A DNA stretch of 6,805 nt from Clostridia bacterium (GTDB taxonomy: Bacteria > Bacillota > Clostridia > Christensenellales > CALWSW01), in contig JAHZEH010000108.1 of NCBI GenBank assembly GCA_019421925.1, forward strand, positions 1 through 6,805, read 5' to 3'. Both the position numbers and the translations under genes were made by a program. Below the pieces are notes generated by a model. That model was not told where the DNA came from, made no database searches, and worked only from the letters and a program-made list of their open reading frames with translations. Below, piece after piece: positions 1 to 5,966 of this stretch; positions within the stretch are counted from its first letter, which is position 1, and each line of letters opens with the position of its first letter.

Positions 1-1
1 C

Positions 2-559
2 CCGTACACCAGCGAGAGGGCCCGCGAGAAGGTCATCGCCCTGACCCGTATCCTGGCCCGTTTCCAGGGCTGTATCCGCCTGCACATCGTGCACTTCACG
101 GACGTGCAGCTCGCCATCTATGAGAAATGCCCGGAGAGTCAAACCCCTGTGCTCATCCGCAGAGCCATGATGCGCATCGCCCAGCGCATTGCCGCGCAAA
201 ACGGCTGCAAAGCGCTGGTGACAGGCGAGTCCATCGGCCAGGTTGCCAGCCAGACCCTCGACGGCCTGTGCTGCACGGACGCCGTTGCTGAGATGCCGGT
301 CTTCCGCCCCTGCATCGGGTTCGACAAGGTGGAGATCATGGACCGGGCGCGCGCCGTCGGCACCTATGATACCTCCATCCTCCCCTATGAGGACTGCTGC
401 ACCATCTTCACCCCCAAGCACCCGGTCACCCATCCCCGCATCCGGGATATGGAGATCAGCGAGCGCAAGATCGACAACTATGAACAACTGCTGCTCGACG
501 CGATCGAGAAGACGGAGGCGCCGCTTATCACCCCCTCCCCCATCTCCGCTCTGGGCTAA
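2..559 (+). CDS. thiI: tRNA 4-thiouridine synthase ThiI, C-terminal part (5' end outside window)
   Basis: The frame is open from the window edge to TAA at 557-559, giving 185 residues of the C-terminal PP-loop (adenylation/sulfur transfer) domain. Family-typical stretches are PYTSERAREKV at the edge, LAIYEKCPES, TGESIGQVASQTL, PVFRPCIGFDK and TSILPYEDCCTIFTPKHP. ThiI adenylates U8 of tRNA and transfers sulfur to make 4-thiouridine; in many bacteria it also supplies sulfur for the thiamine thiazole. The THUMP domain and the SGGxDSP PP-loop must lie upstream of base 1. The protein ends about 50 residues after the DCC motif, so the rhodanese domain seen in E. coli ThiI is absent, as is usual in Firmicutes; sulfur would then come from a dedicated cysteine desulfurase. 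An internal GTG at 89 is a valine codon (LHIVHFTD), not the start. A strong terminator follows at once. Identification is by recalled family motifs. Confidence 0.93.
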   Translation, partial: PYTSERAREKVIALTRILARFQGCIRLHIVHFTDVQLAIYEKCPESQTPVLIRRAMMRIAQRIAAQNGCKALVTGESIGQVASQTLDGLCCTDAVAEMPVFRPCIGFDKVEIMDRARAVGTYDTSILPYEDCCTIFTPKHPVTHPRIRDMEISERKIDNYEQLLLDAIEKTEAPLITPSPISALG

Positions 560-571
560 CCCCACAAAACA

Positions 572-1198
572 TCAGGGACCGCCGGTCATTCCGGCGGTCC
601 CTTTTTCATCCGCGCCCTCTACGGGAAGCAGGCGCGCGCCGTCGAGCACAATGCGGAACCCTCGGCGCAGGGCGCTGTTCAAATTAAACCCTCCGTTCAT
701 TTCGCACCACTCCGCAGTAAATCCCTTCAGCATGATGGACAGATACATCGCCAGCTCTCTGGCGGGCAGATCGGTCCGGAGGGTGCCGTCCCTCTGCCCC
801 TCCTCCACAATAGCGACGAGGATATTGGGAGGGGCAAAATTCTGGGTGGACGCCCTTCCGGACGCATCCTTCAGATACAGAATCTGCCGGGCTCTGATAT
901 AGGCCAGATATAATACCCCGTGCAGATCTCCCCGAGGGGACGAGCCGTTCAAAGGAGCTGTCCATCTCCATCAGACGTTCGGTCTCCCACCGGAAATGCT
1001 CGTTCGAATCCATGAAAATCGCCGCCACGGCCTCCTCTTTGGATTCAAACAGCCTGTAAAAGGAGCCGATGGTCACCTGGGCGCGGGCGCAGATGTCGCG
1101 CACCGTAATATCCTCCGGCATCTTTTCATTGGCCAGGGCAAGCACCGCCTCCTGGATCTGCGCGCGTTTTCCTGATGCCGCAATGCCCGTTTGTCCAC
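572..1198 (-). pseudogene. TetR/AcrR-family transcriptional regulator, frame disrupted
   Basis: Translated pieces form one TetR-type repressor split over two frames. The middle piece (about 1166-940) has the N-terminal DNA-binding domain: IQEAVLALANEKMPEDITVRDICARA, then VTIGSFYRLFESKEEAV, the classic TetR helix-turn-helix with its F-Y-R-L-F recognition end. The last piece (about 940-572) is the helical ligand/dimer domain (LHGVLYLAYIRARQILYLKD, LAMYLSIMLKGFTAEW). The frame changes near the runs at 930-933 and 936-939; dropping one base there gives ERLVPRGDLHGVLYLAYI. The best start is GTG at 1198, seven bases after AGGAGG (1211-1206), but that frame must shift again near the CGCGCG at 1161-1166; removing one CG gives HQENAQIQEAVLAL. 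The GTG and the C-terminal piece share a frame, so the two indels compensate. Repaired length would be about 206 residues, normal for the family. The alternative TTG start at 1232 has no ribosome binding site. The gene is divergent from the operon at 1422 and may have controlled it (inference). Real decay and assembly error cannot be told apart here. Confidence 0.8.
574..606 (+). terminator. Rho-independent terminator of thiI
   Basis: An inverted repeat pairs GGGACCGCCGG (575-585) with CCGGCGGTCCC (591-601) around the loop TCATT, with an extra A574-T602 pair, followed by TTTTT at 602-606. It starts 14 bases after the thiI stop. On the opposite strand the same hairpin has only a loose downstream T-run (TGTTTTG), so it could also weakly stop the convergent tetR transcript. 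The hairpin lies inside the last codons of that convergent gene. Confidence 0.93.
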
Positions 1199-1300
1199 CG
1201 GCGCTCCTCCTTTCAATACAAATTTGACACAAAAAATTATTGAAACTTATCGTCTGTCGATGTAATATACATATATGTGTTTTTTGTGCACTCTCTTTTG

Positions 1301-1324
1301 TGTATTAATATCTTTATTAATACA
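1301..1324. promoter_or_regulatory. Perfect inverted repeat, candidate operator
   Basis: The arms TGTATTAATA (1301-1310) and TATTAATACA (1315-1324) are exact reverse complements around the centre TCTT. The repeat ends three bases before the TTGACA box at 1328, so a dimeric regulator bound here would touch or flank RNA polymerase at the operon promoter. Each arm contains TATTAATA, itself a palindrome, so the motif also reads as a direct repeat with a 12-base period. The binding protein is unknown; the divergent TetR-type regulator is the obvious local candidate, and LacI- or GntR-type regulators elsewhere in the genome are alternatives. Confidence 0.6.
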
Positions 1325-1327
1325 GTT

Positions 1328-1356
1328 TTGACAGCCATTTTAGTTCTCTTTATTCA
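1328..1356 (+). promoter_or_regulatory. Candidate sigma-70-type promoter of the dehydrogenase-kinase-aldolase operon
   Basis: A consensus -35 box TTGACA (1328-1333) is followed, after a 17-base spacer, by TATTCA (1351-1356). The -10 box matches TATAAT at only three positions, which would suit a promoter needing an activator or giving low basal output. Transcription would begin near 1363, leaving a leader of about 60 bases. The -35 box is convincing and the -10 is not. Confidence 0.45.
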
Positions 1357-1421
1357 ACAATACCTTTTTACTCATTTCCCAACTGCTATTTACAGTTAGA
1401 TTCAATGGAGGTGTATTTCCC

Positions 1422-2453
1422 ATGAGAAAAGTTCTGGTCCTATCTGATTTTTATCCTGCAGAATTCATCAAAAACGACCCGGAGATGCAGGGTATTCTAC
1501 ACGGCACTCTGGGCGAGGAATTCCACATCGATTACATGAACGACAGTATGTTCAAGAATTCCGACAACCCCATGTCTATCATCCGCGATTTCGAGAAAAG
1601 CGGCATAGGCAGCGTGGTGCGCGATAAAGAGCTGCTGGACGCTTTGGCCGAGGTGGAGATTCTGATCGTACACTGGTCCGCCGTGACCCCCGAAATGATG
1701 GATGCCGCGCCCAAGCTAAAATTCGTGGGCTCCATGCGCAGCGGTTTGGAAAACATCGACATGAAGTACGCCGCCAAAAAGGGCATTACTGTGCGCAACT
1801 GCCCCGGTCGACTGGGCGATTCTGTGGCTGATTTGACGCTGGCCCTCATTCTTGACGCCAATAAGGGCCTGATGACCCGCAACCTGGTGCTGACCAAAGG
1901 CGAATGGGTGGACCACAAGCCCTACCAGAAGACCATCAACCGCCCCCTGCGTTTGCTGACCGCCGGTATCGTGGGCTTTGGAGCCATCGGCCAGAAAGTG
2001 GCCAAGCGCCTGCAGGCCTTTGGTACCAAGGTACAAGCTTATGACCCCTACACCGCCGATGCCGCGTTTGAGCAGATGGGCGTAAAACGTGTGGATCTGG
2101 ATACCCTGATGGCCACCAGCGACATCATCACCATCCACGCCCGCTTGGTGGAAGAGACTAAGGGCATGATCGGCAAGCATGAGATGTCGCTGATCAAGGA
2201 CGGCTGCATGTTCATTAACACCGCTCGCGCCGACCTGGTGGACGAGGAAGCCTTTATGGAGTCCATGAAGTCCGGCAAGATCGCCGCTGCGGGTCTGGAT
2301 GTGTACTGGCAGGAACCCTTTGACAAAAACTGTGAGCTGCTGACTATGAACAATGTGACCATGATGCCCCATATCGGCGGCGTGTTCCCCGGCGTGGCGC
2401 AGCTCTCCATGGGCATGCTGATGGAATCTCTGGCAGAATACCTCAATGGCTAA
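1422..2453 (+). CDS. D-isomer-specific 2-hydroxyacid dehydrogenase (SerA/YoaD-like, no ACT domain)
   Basis: This 343-residue protein is an NAD(P)-dependent dehydrogenase that interconverts a D-2-hydroxyacid and its 2-keto acid in the cytoplasm. The nucleotide-binding fold has G185-F-G187-A-I-G190, with D208 (YDPY) where an NAD-preferring enzyme binds the adenine ribose. The catalytic triad is complete: R269 in INTARAD, E298 in GLDVYWQEP, H317 in MPHIGG. The substrate-domain loop SMRSGLENID (104-113) matches the usual RxGxENVD pattern. It stops after the catalytic core, so the regulatory ACT domain of biosynthetic phosphoglycerate dehydrogenase is missing; a catabolic role is more likely than serine synthesis. 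The start ATG follows GGAGGTG (1407-1413). It is the first gene of the operon, 26 bases before the kinase. Pairing with an FGGY kinase recalls B. subtilis yoaD-yoaC (from memory). The substrate cannot be read from sequence. An antisense frame of 253 codons here is a shadow. Confidence 0.92.
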   Translation: MRKVLVLSDFYPAEFIKNDPEMQGILHGTLGEEFHIDYMNDSMFKNSDNPMSIIRDFEKSGIGSVVRDKELLDALAEVEILIVHWSAVTPEMMDAAPKLKFVGSMRSGLENIDMKYAAKKGITVRNCPGRLGDSVADLTLALILDANKGLMTRNLVLTKGEWVDHKPYQKTINRPLRLLTAGIVGFGAIGQKVAKRLQAFGTKVQAYDPYTADAAFEQMGVKRVDLDTLMATSDIITIHARLVEETKGMIGKHEMSLIKDGCMFINTARADLVDEEAFMESMKSGKIAAAGLDVYWQEPFDKNCELLTMNNVTMMPHIGGVFPGVAQLSMGMLMESLAEYLNG

Positions 2454-2479
2454 AATAAAACAAAAAGGGGCGTACACAT

Positions 2480-3922
2480 ATGAAAAAAGCTATCCTGGTA
2501 ATCGATCTTGGTGGCCACAGCCGCGTAATCCTGGTGGGTCTTGACGGCAAAATCCTCTCCGTGTTCTCCGAAGACTCCCAGTATACCCCCGACCCCGCTT
2601 ACATTGCCGGTATGAACGCCGACACCGTCCAATGGGAAGCCCTGGTCATCCGCGGCGTGAAGCAGGCGCTGGCCGAGGCAGGCGATGTGGAGGTTGTCGC
2701 CATAACTGCCACCAGTCAGCGCGAAGGCATCGTGCTGCTGGATAAGGAAGGTAAGGCCATCGTGGCTTACCCCAACGCCGATATGCGCGGCGTGCAGTAC
2801 ATCGGCGGCTTTGACTGGGCAACAAAGATCATCCCTCAGACCTGCCTGACTCCCCTGCCCCTGTACGCTGGCCAGAAGATCTACGCCATCGCCCAGCAGG
2901 ATCCCAAATTCCTGGCTGGCATCGGCAAGATTACCTCTATCAGCGACTGGGTGGGCTATCTGTTTACCGGCAATCTGGTGTGGGAAAAATCCCAGGCTAT
3001 TCACTCCTCCGTATACAACATCCACACCGATTCCTGGTCCGACGAGCTGTGCGAGCTGTACCAGTTCCCCGCAGGTATTCTGCCCGAGCTGGCGAATGCC
3101 GGTACCGTATTGGGCAAAGTCACCGATACCTACGCCGCCCTGACCGGTCTTCCCGCAGGCATTCCCTTCATCATCGGCGCTGCCGACACCCAGGCAGCTA
3201 CCGCAGGCGTGCGCGCCAAGACCGGCGATCTGGTCTCCGTCAACGGCACCACTACACCCATCATGGTGCCCGTGGAAGATATCAAGTGCGGTCCCTTCTG
3301 GATGAGCCCCAACGTGCTGGACAACAAGTACGCCATCGAAGTGAACTGCGGCAACACCGGTGTGAACTTGGATAACGTGCTGCGTCAGTTCAAGGTGACC
3401 GAAGGCGCAGGCGAAGCCTTTGCCGAAATGGAAGCCCGTTTCAAGGCCGGTTCCCTGCCCGCTGTTCTGGCTGTGTTCTCCGGCAATATCCACGCTGCCG
3501 GCAACTTTATGTCCAAGGGTACTTACATTCAGGAAACGGGTCCTGCCGGTATGTTTGACTGGCGTGAATACGCCTATGCCATGATCCTGAGCATCGCCTT
3601 TCAGCAGGTGGTGGCCATCAACGCCGTCAAGGAAGCCTCCGGCGCACAGGGCAGGCTCATCGGTGTGGGCGGCGGCTTCAGCGGCGACATTGAAGCCCAG
3701 ACTATTGCCAACCTGACCGGTCAGGAGCTGTACTTGTACGAAGAATCCCGTCAGGCTTCCGTATACGGCTGCTTCCACCTGGCCTGCCGCGCTCTGGGCC
3801 TGAAGGAGATTCAGCCCACCGTCAGTAAGGTTTATCAGCCCGAAAAGAATGAAGCCCTTGAACAGCTCTTTACCCAGTGGGTCAAGACCAAGGACAGCCT
3901 GTTTACCTTCTTCAATTCTTAA
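2480..3922 (+). CDS. FGGY-family carbohydrate kinase (YoaC/LsrK/xylulokinase-like)
   Basis: This 480-residue protein has the usual FGGY kinase length and would transfer phosphate from ATP to a hydroxyl of a sugar or sugar-like substrate in the cytoplasm. The first ATPase-fold domain begins with VIDLGGHSRVILVGLDG (7-23, phosphate-1 motif), followed by ATSQREGIVLLDKEG (77-91), the sugar-domain signature in the SQRE form of glycerol kinase and LsrK. The second domain holds GAADTQAATAG (233-243) with D236 as the probable catalytic base, the NGTTTP loop (255-260) and the adenine-site glycine run GVGGGFSGD (395-403). The aromatic, Asp-rich middle (QYIGGFDWATKI) and DWVGYLFTG are also typical. ATG at 2480 follows AAAGGGG (2464-2470). 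It sits between the dehydrogenase and the aldolase, so its product is probably the aldolase substrate or one isomerisation away. Specificity could be a ketose, a deoxy-sugar, an AI-2-like compound or a four- or five-carbon acid; motifs do not decide. Confidence 0.9.
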   Translation: MKKAILVIDLGGHSRVILVGLDGKILSVFSEDSQYTPDPAYIAGMNADTVQWEALVIRGVKQALAEAGDVEVVAITATSQREGIVLLDKEGKAIVAYPNADMRGVQYIGGFDWATKIIPQTCLTPLPLYAGQKIYAIAQQDPKFLAGIGKITSISDWVGYLFTGNLVWEKSQAIHSSVYNIHTDSWSDELCELYQFPAGILPELANAGTVLGKVTDTYAALTGLPAGIPFIIGAADTQAATAGVRAKTGDLVSVNGTTTPIMVPVEDIKCGPFWMSPNVLDNKYAIEVNCGNTGVNLDNVLRQFKVTEGAGEAFAEMEARFKAGSLPAVLAVFSGNIHAAGNFMSKGTYIQETGPAGMFDWREYAYAMILSIAFQQVVAINAVKEASGAQGRLIGVGGGFSGDIEAQTIANLTGQELYLYEESRQASVYGCFHLACRALGLKEIQPTVSKVYQPEKNEALEQLFTQWVKTKDSLFTFFNS

Positions 3923-3940
3923 TACAGACAGGAGCATACT

Positions 3941-4591
3941 ATGAGCTATAACGATATCCGCGCTGCCGTCATCAAAGCCTCTCTGGATGTACAGAAAAAA
4001 GGCCTCATCCGCGGCACTTCCGGCAACATCTCCCTGCGCAGCGAAGACGGCAAGGTAATCGCCATCACCCCCTCTTCTATCCCCTATGAAGACCTGACCC
4101 CGGAAATGATCCCCCTGGTGGATATTGACGGCAACATCGTGGAAGGCGATACCAAGCCCTCATCCGAGCTGCCTATGCATCTGGCCGTCATGCGCGCCCG
4201 CCCCGATGTGAATGCTGTGGTGCATACCCACTCCAAGTTCTCCACCATACTCAGCATCATCGATGAGCCCCTGCCCGTCTGCACTATCCCCCTGATCATG
4301 TATGCCCCTAATCCCGCACCCATCATGCCTTTTGAGTTTCCCGGCTCTCAGTCTTTGGGAGAATCCGCAGTAAAGGGTCTTGGTGACCGTGGAAGTGCGG
4401 TGATACTGGCTATGCATGGTCTGTTGACCGTAGGTAAGACTCTCGACAAGGCGCTGACCTGCACCGAGTATATCGAAGAAGGCGCAGAGATCGCCGTGAT
4501 CACCAAGCTGGCCACCGGCGAGACCCGCGGCATCCCTCAGGAAAAAATCAAGGAAATGATCCAGATCCTGATGAGCGGCAGAGCATTATAG
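3941..4591 (+). CDS. Class II aldolase/adducin-family protein (FucA/OtnC-like)
   Basis: This 216-residue protein matches the length of L-fuculose-1-phosphate aldolase. It has the phosphate-binding GTSGNIS (25-31), ITPSSIPYEDL (42-52), the SSE motif with E76 as the likely acid/base residue, and a complete zinc site: H95 and H97 in HTHS and H159 in MHG. These line up with E73, H92, H94 and H155 of E. coli FucA at a constant offset of about three. Known family reactions are retro-aldol cleavage of a sugar phosphate to dihydroxyacetone phosphate plus an aldehyde, 4-epimerisation (AraD), dehydration (MtnB) and decarboxylation of 3-oxo-tetronate 4-phosphate (OtnC). ATG follows AGGAG (3930-3934), 18 bases after the kinase stop. 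A terminator follows, so it is the last gene of the operon. Cleavage of the kinase product is the simplest reading, and OtnC-like decarboxylation after the dehydrogenase is the main alternative. Confidence 0.9.
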   Translation: MSYNDIRAAVIKASLDVQKKGLIRGTSGNISLRSEDGKVIAITPSSIPYEDLTPEMIPLVDIDGNIVEGDTKPSSELPMHLAVMRARPDVNAVVHTHSKFSTILSIIDEPLPVCTIPLIMYAPNPAPIMPFEFPGSQSLGESAVKGLGDRGSAVILAMHGLLTVGKTLDKALTCTEYIEEGAEIAVITKLATGETRGIPQEKIKEMIQILMSGRAL

Positions 4592-4610
4592 ACAGGCCCT
4601 CACAATAATG

Positions 4611-4640
4611 ATCCCCCCGCAAAGCGGGGGGATTTCTGTT
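4611..4640. terminator. Rho-independent terminator closing the operon
   Basis: ATCCCCCCGC (4611-4620) pairs perfectly with GCGGGGGGAT (4624-4633) around an AAA triloop, followed by TTCTGTT. It lies 19 bases after the aldolase stop. On the minus strand the same stem is followed by CATTATTGT, so it could also end leftward galE transcripts, for which no nearer terminator is visible. Confidence 0.9.
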
Positions 4641-4857
4641 TCGGACAAAGCTCTAGTGATATTGGCGGCGCACAAGTACGCATAAACTTGGCCTGTCAGT
4701 CATGCATGATTGCCTGCCACCCTTTAATTCGTATTATTTCCCCGCATCACCAATCTGCTTTTTCAATACCTTCTACGTTTGCTTCCCTTACTCCTTTGGG
4801 GAAAATTCTTCCGATTGTCAACCAAAGAGAACGGGATCCGATCACCCCGCTTCTCCG
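4634..4857. other. Gene-poor convergent intergenic region
   Basis: This stretch lies between the operon terminator and the galE stop. It is less GC-rich than the genes around it (27 of 60 bases G/C in 4741-4800). A 60-codon frame on the plus strand from TTG 4688 (ending inside galE) carries a CxxCxxxC-like string but has no ribosome binding site. On the minus strand, the galE frame stays open for 36 codons after its TAG, to a TGA at 4749-4747. Neither is a convincing gene. No RNA gene, transposon end or extra terminator is seen. Confidence 0.6.
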
Positions 4858-5844
4858 CTACTTTGCATAACCCTTCGGGTGGCTCTCGTGCCATTTCCAG
4901 GCCGAGCTGATAATATCGCGCAGATTGTCATATTGAGGCGTCCACCCCAGCTCCCTGCGGATTTTCTCCGAGGAGGCCACCAGCACCGCGGGGTCGCCCG
5001 CACGGCGCGTCCCCATCACAGCGGGAATTTCCCGGCCCGTGACCTCCCGGGCAATCTCTACCACCTGCCGGACGGAAAAACCCGTGCCGCTGCCCAGGTT
5101 GTAGGCCGTGGAATCGCCGCCCCGCTCCAAGCGCTCCAGCGCCCTGATGTGGGCGTCTGCCAGGTCGCTGACGTGGACGTAGTCCCTCACGCAGGTGCCG
5201 TCCTCTGTATCGTAGTCGTTTCCAAAGATGGTAATATGGTCCCGCTGGCCCAGAGCCACCTGCAGCACAAGCGGGATGAGATGGCTTTCGGGAGAGTGGG
5301 CCTCGCCGATCCTGCCGCCGGCGTGAGCGCCGCAGGCGTTGAAATATCGCAGGCAGGTGGATTTGACGCCATAGGCCACGTCACACCAGTGCAGCAGCCC
5401 CTCCACTGCCAGTTTGGTCTGCCCATAGGCGTTGGTGGGGTTCTTGGGGCACTCCTCCGGGATGGGCACGATCTCCGGCTGGCCATAGACCGCGGCTGTG
5501 GAGGAGAATACGATATACCTGACCCCCGCCCGGTTCATTGCCTGCACCAGGGAGACCACCGAATAGACGTTGTTGTCATAGAAGGAGAGGGGCTCCTTCA
5601 TGCTCTCCCCCACCTCAATGTGGGCGGCAAAGTCGATCACCGCCTCGATCTCATTCTCAGAAAAGACCCTGTCCAGAAAGTCCCCGTCCCGGATATCCCC
5701 CACGTACAGCTTGCCGCCCAGCAGAGCCTCCCGGTGTCCCTTGGCCAGGTTGTCCACCACGACCACTTCCTTGCCGCGGGAGAGCAGTTCCGCCACGGTA
5801 TGGCTGCCGATATATCCAGCGCCGCCGCACACCATAATCGCCAT
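4858..5844 (-). CDS. galE: UDP-glucose 4-epimerase
   Basis: This 328-residue extended short-chain dehydrogenase/reductase interconverts UDP-glucose and UDP-galactose with tightly bound NAD, linking the Leloir pathway and nucleotide-sugar supply for surface polysaccharide. Motifs in order are GGAGYIGSH (7-15, NAD binding), D31 for the adenosine ribose, SSTAAVYG (114-121) with T116 at the catalytic Ser/Thr position, Y140-GQT-K144 as the catalytic YxxxK, RYFNACGAH (166-174), DGTCVRDYVHVSDLADAH (215-232) and ELGW near the end. The frame opens 31 codons earlier, but ATG at 5844 is chosen because GAGGAGG (5856-5850) sits five bases before it and the Rossmann strand begins at once; the upstream stretch contains the promoter. 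By hand alignment the E. coli Y299 gate residue is L288 here, so UDP-GlcNAc/GalNAc epimerisation is possible. A monocistronic promoter lies just upstream, and the gene is convergent with the operon. Confidence 0.95.
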   Translation of the reverse strand: MAIMVCGGAGYIGSHTVAELLSRGKEVVVVDNLAKGHREALLGGKLYVGDIRDGDFLDRVFSENEIEAVIDFAAHIEVGESMKEPLSFYDNNVYSVVSLVQAMNRAGVRYIVFSSTAAVYGQPEIVPIPEECPKNPTNAYGQTKLAVEGLLHWCDVAYGVKSTCLRYFNACGAHAGGRIGEAHSPESHLIPLVLQVALGQRDHITIFGNDYDTEDGTCVRDYVHVSDLADAHIRALERLERGGDSTAYNLGSGTGFSVRQVVEIAREVTGREIPAVMGTRRAGDPAVLVASSEKIRRELGWTPQYDNLRDIISSAWKWHESHPKGYAK

Positions 5845-5856
5845 ATGATCCTCCTC

Positions 5857-5873
5857 AACACCCGATGGGCGTT
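5857..5873 (-). promoter_or_regulatory. Small leader hairpin just before the galE ribosome binding site
   Basis: In the transcript AACGCCC and GGGTGTT can pair around ATC with one G-U pair, directly abutting GAGGAGG. It may modestly affect translation initiation or be incidental. Confidence 0.3.
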
Positions 5874-5881
5874 TTCTTTTT

Positions 5882-5910
5882 ATTTTAGCCCATATGTCCC
5901 CAAAACTCAA
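5882..5910 (-). promoter_or_regulatory. galE promoter
   Basis: On the minus strand TTGAGT (5910-5905) and TAAAAT (5887-5882) are separated by exactly 17 bases. The -35 matches consensus at four of six positions and the -10 at five of six. The start of transcription would be near 5875, giving a leader of about 30 bases. This indicates that galE is transcribed separately from the flavoprotein gene upstream of it. Confidence 0.65.
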
Positions 5911-5919
5911 ACGGGGACA
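5895..5919. repeat. Inverted repeat flanking the galE -35 box
   Basis: TGTCCCC (5895-5901) and GGGGACA (5913-5919) are exact reverse complements separated by 11 bases. The -35 hexamer (5905-5910) lies in the spacer and one arm lies between -35 and -10. This geometry fits a repressor operator. A transcript coming from the flavoprotein gene could also fold it as a 7-bp hairpin, but no T-run follows it. Confidence 0.5.
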
Positions 5920-5923
5920 AGGC

Positions 5924-5950
5924 GAAAGCCCGTGCAAAGCACGGGCTTTC
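5924..5950 (-). terminator. Terminator-like hairpin after the flavoprotein gene
   Basis: GAAAGCCCGTGC (5924-5935) pairs perfectly with GCACGGGCTTTC (5939-5950) around AAA, starting 16 bases after the flavoprotein stop. In minus-strand transcripts the U-rich part is the UUUC at the base of the stem, and what follows (GCCTTGTCC) is a poor U-tract, so this is a strong stem with weak terminator character. Together with the galE promoter it separates the two transcription units. Confidence 0.65.
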
Positions 5951-5966
5951 GTAAAAGCGCGGTGGT

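Larger units (their letters stand above)
1199..1421. promoter_or_regulatory. AT-rich divergent regulatory region between tetR and the operon
   Basis: This spacer is far more AT-rich than its surroundings; bases 1261-1320 have 13 G/C out of 60. It must carry the promoters of both the leftward regulator gene and the rightward operon. Visible elements are a perfect 10+10 bp inverted repeat (1301-1324), a TTGACA box (1328-1333), a short perfect palindrome ACATATATGT (1269-1278) nearer to tetR, and a weak inverted repeat AACTG/CAGTT (1381-1385, 1393-1397) in the operon leader. No conserved riboswitch such as an S-box or T-box is recognisable in the roughly 60-base leader. For tetR only a poor promoter can be proposed, for example a TATATT or TATTAC hexamer overlapping the ACATATATGT palindrome. 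Confidence 0.75.

Noticed and set aside
684..1232. TTG at 1232 as the start of an intact 182-residue regulator
   Set aside because: There is no ribosome binding site before it, its first residues are unlike a TetR N-terminus, and after about 940 this frame leaves the TetR ligand domain and becomes Arg/Gly-rich noise.
1326..1421. SAM (S-box) riboswitch in the operon leader, expected from the B. subtilis yoaD parallel
   Set aside because: The leader is short and AT-rich with only a 5-bp inverted repeat; none of the conserved S-box helices or its terminator could be traced.
2450..3937. 495-codon open frame on the minus strand, antisense to the kinase
   Set aside because: The kinase on the plus strand has clear FGGY motifs, normal length and a ribosome binding site. 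The antisense product is a low-complexity Gly/His/Val-rich string with no recognisable domain, typical of a codon-bias shadow.
4591..4697. Inverted repeat GACAGGCC (4591-4598) and GGCCTGTC (4690-4697) bracketing the operon terminator, as possible mobile-element ends
   Set aside because: Only 8 bp are shared, the first copy overlaps the aldolase stop codon, no transposase or target-site duplication is present, and about 90 bases between is too little for an element of a known type.
4688..4870. 60-residue plus-strand frame with CQSCMIAC, resembling an iron-sulfur cluster motif
   Set aside because: It starts at a TTG without a Shine-Dalgarno, has a stop codon two codons upstream, ends inside galE, and the cysteine spacing in one short string can arise by chance.
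5844..5937. Longer galE start 31 codons upstream
   Set aside because: The region contains the -10 box and leader hairpin, there is no Shine-Dalgarno before the upstream codon, and the ATG at 5844 has an ideal GAGGAGG directly before the Rossmann fold.
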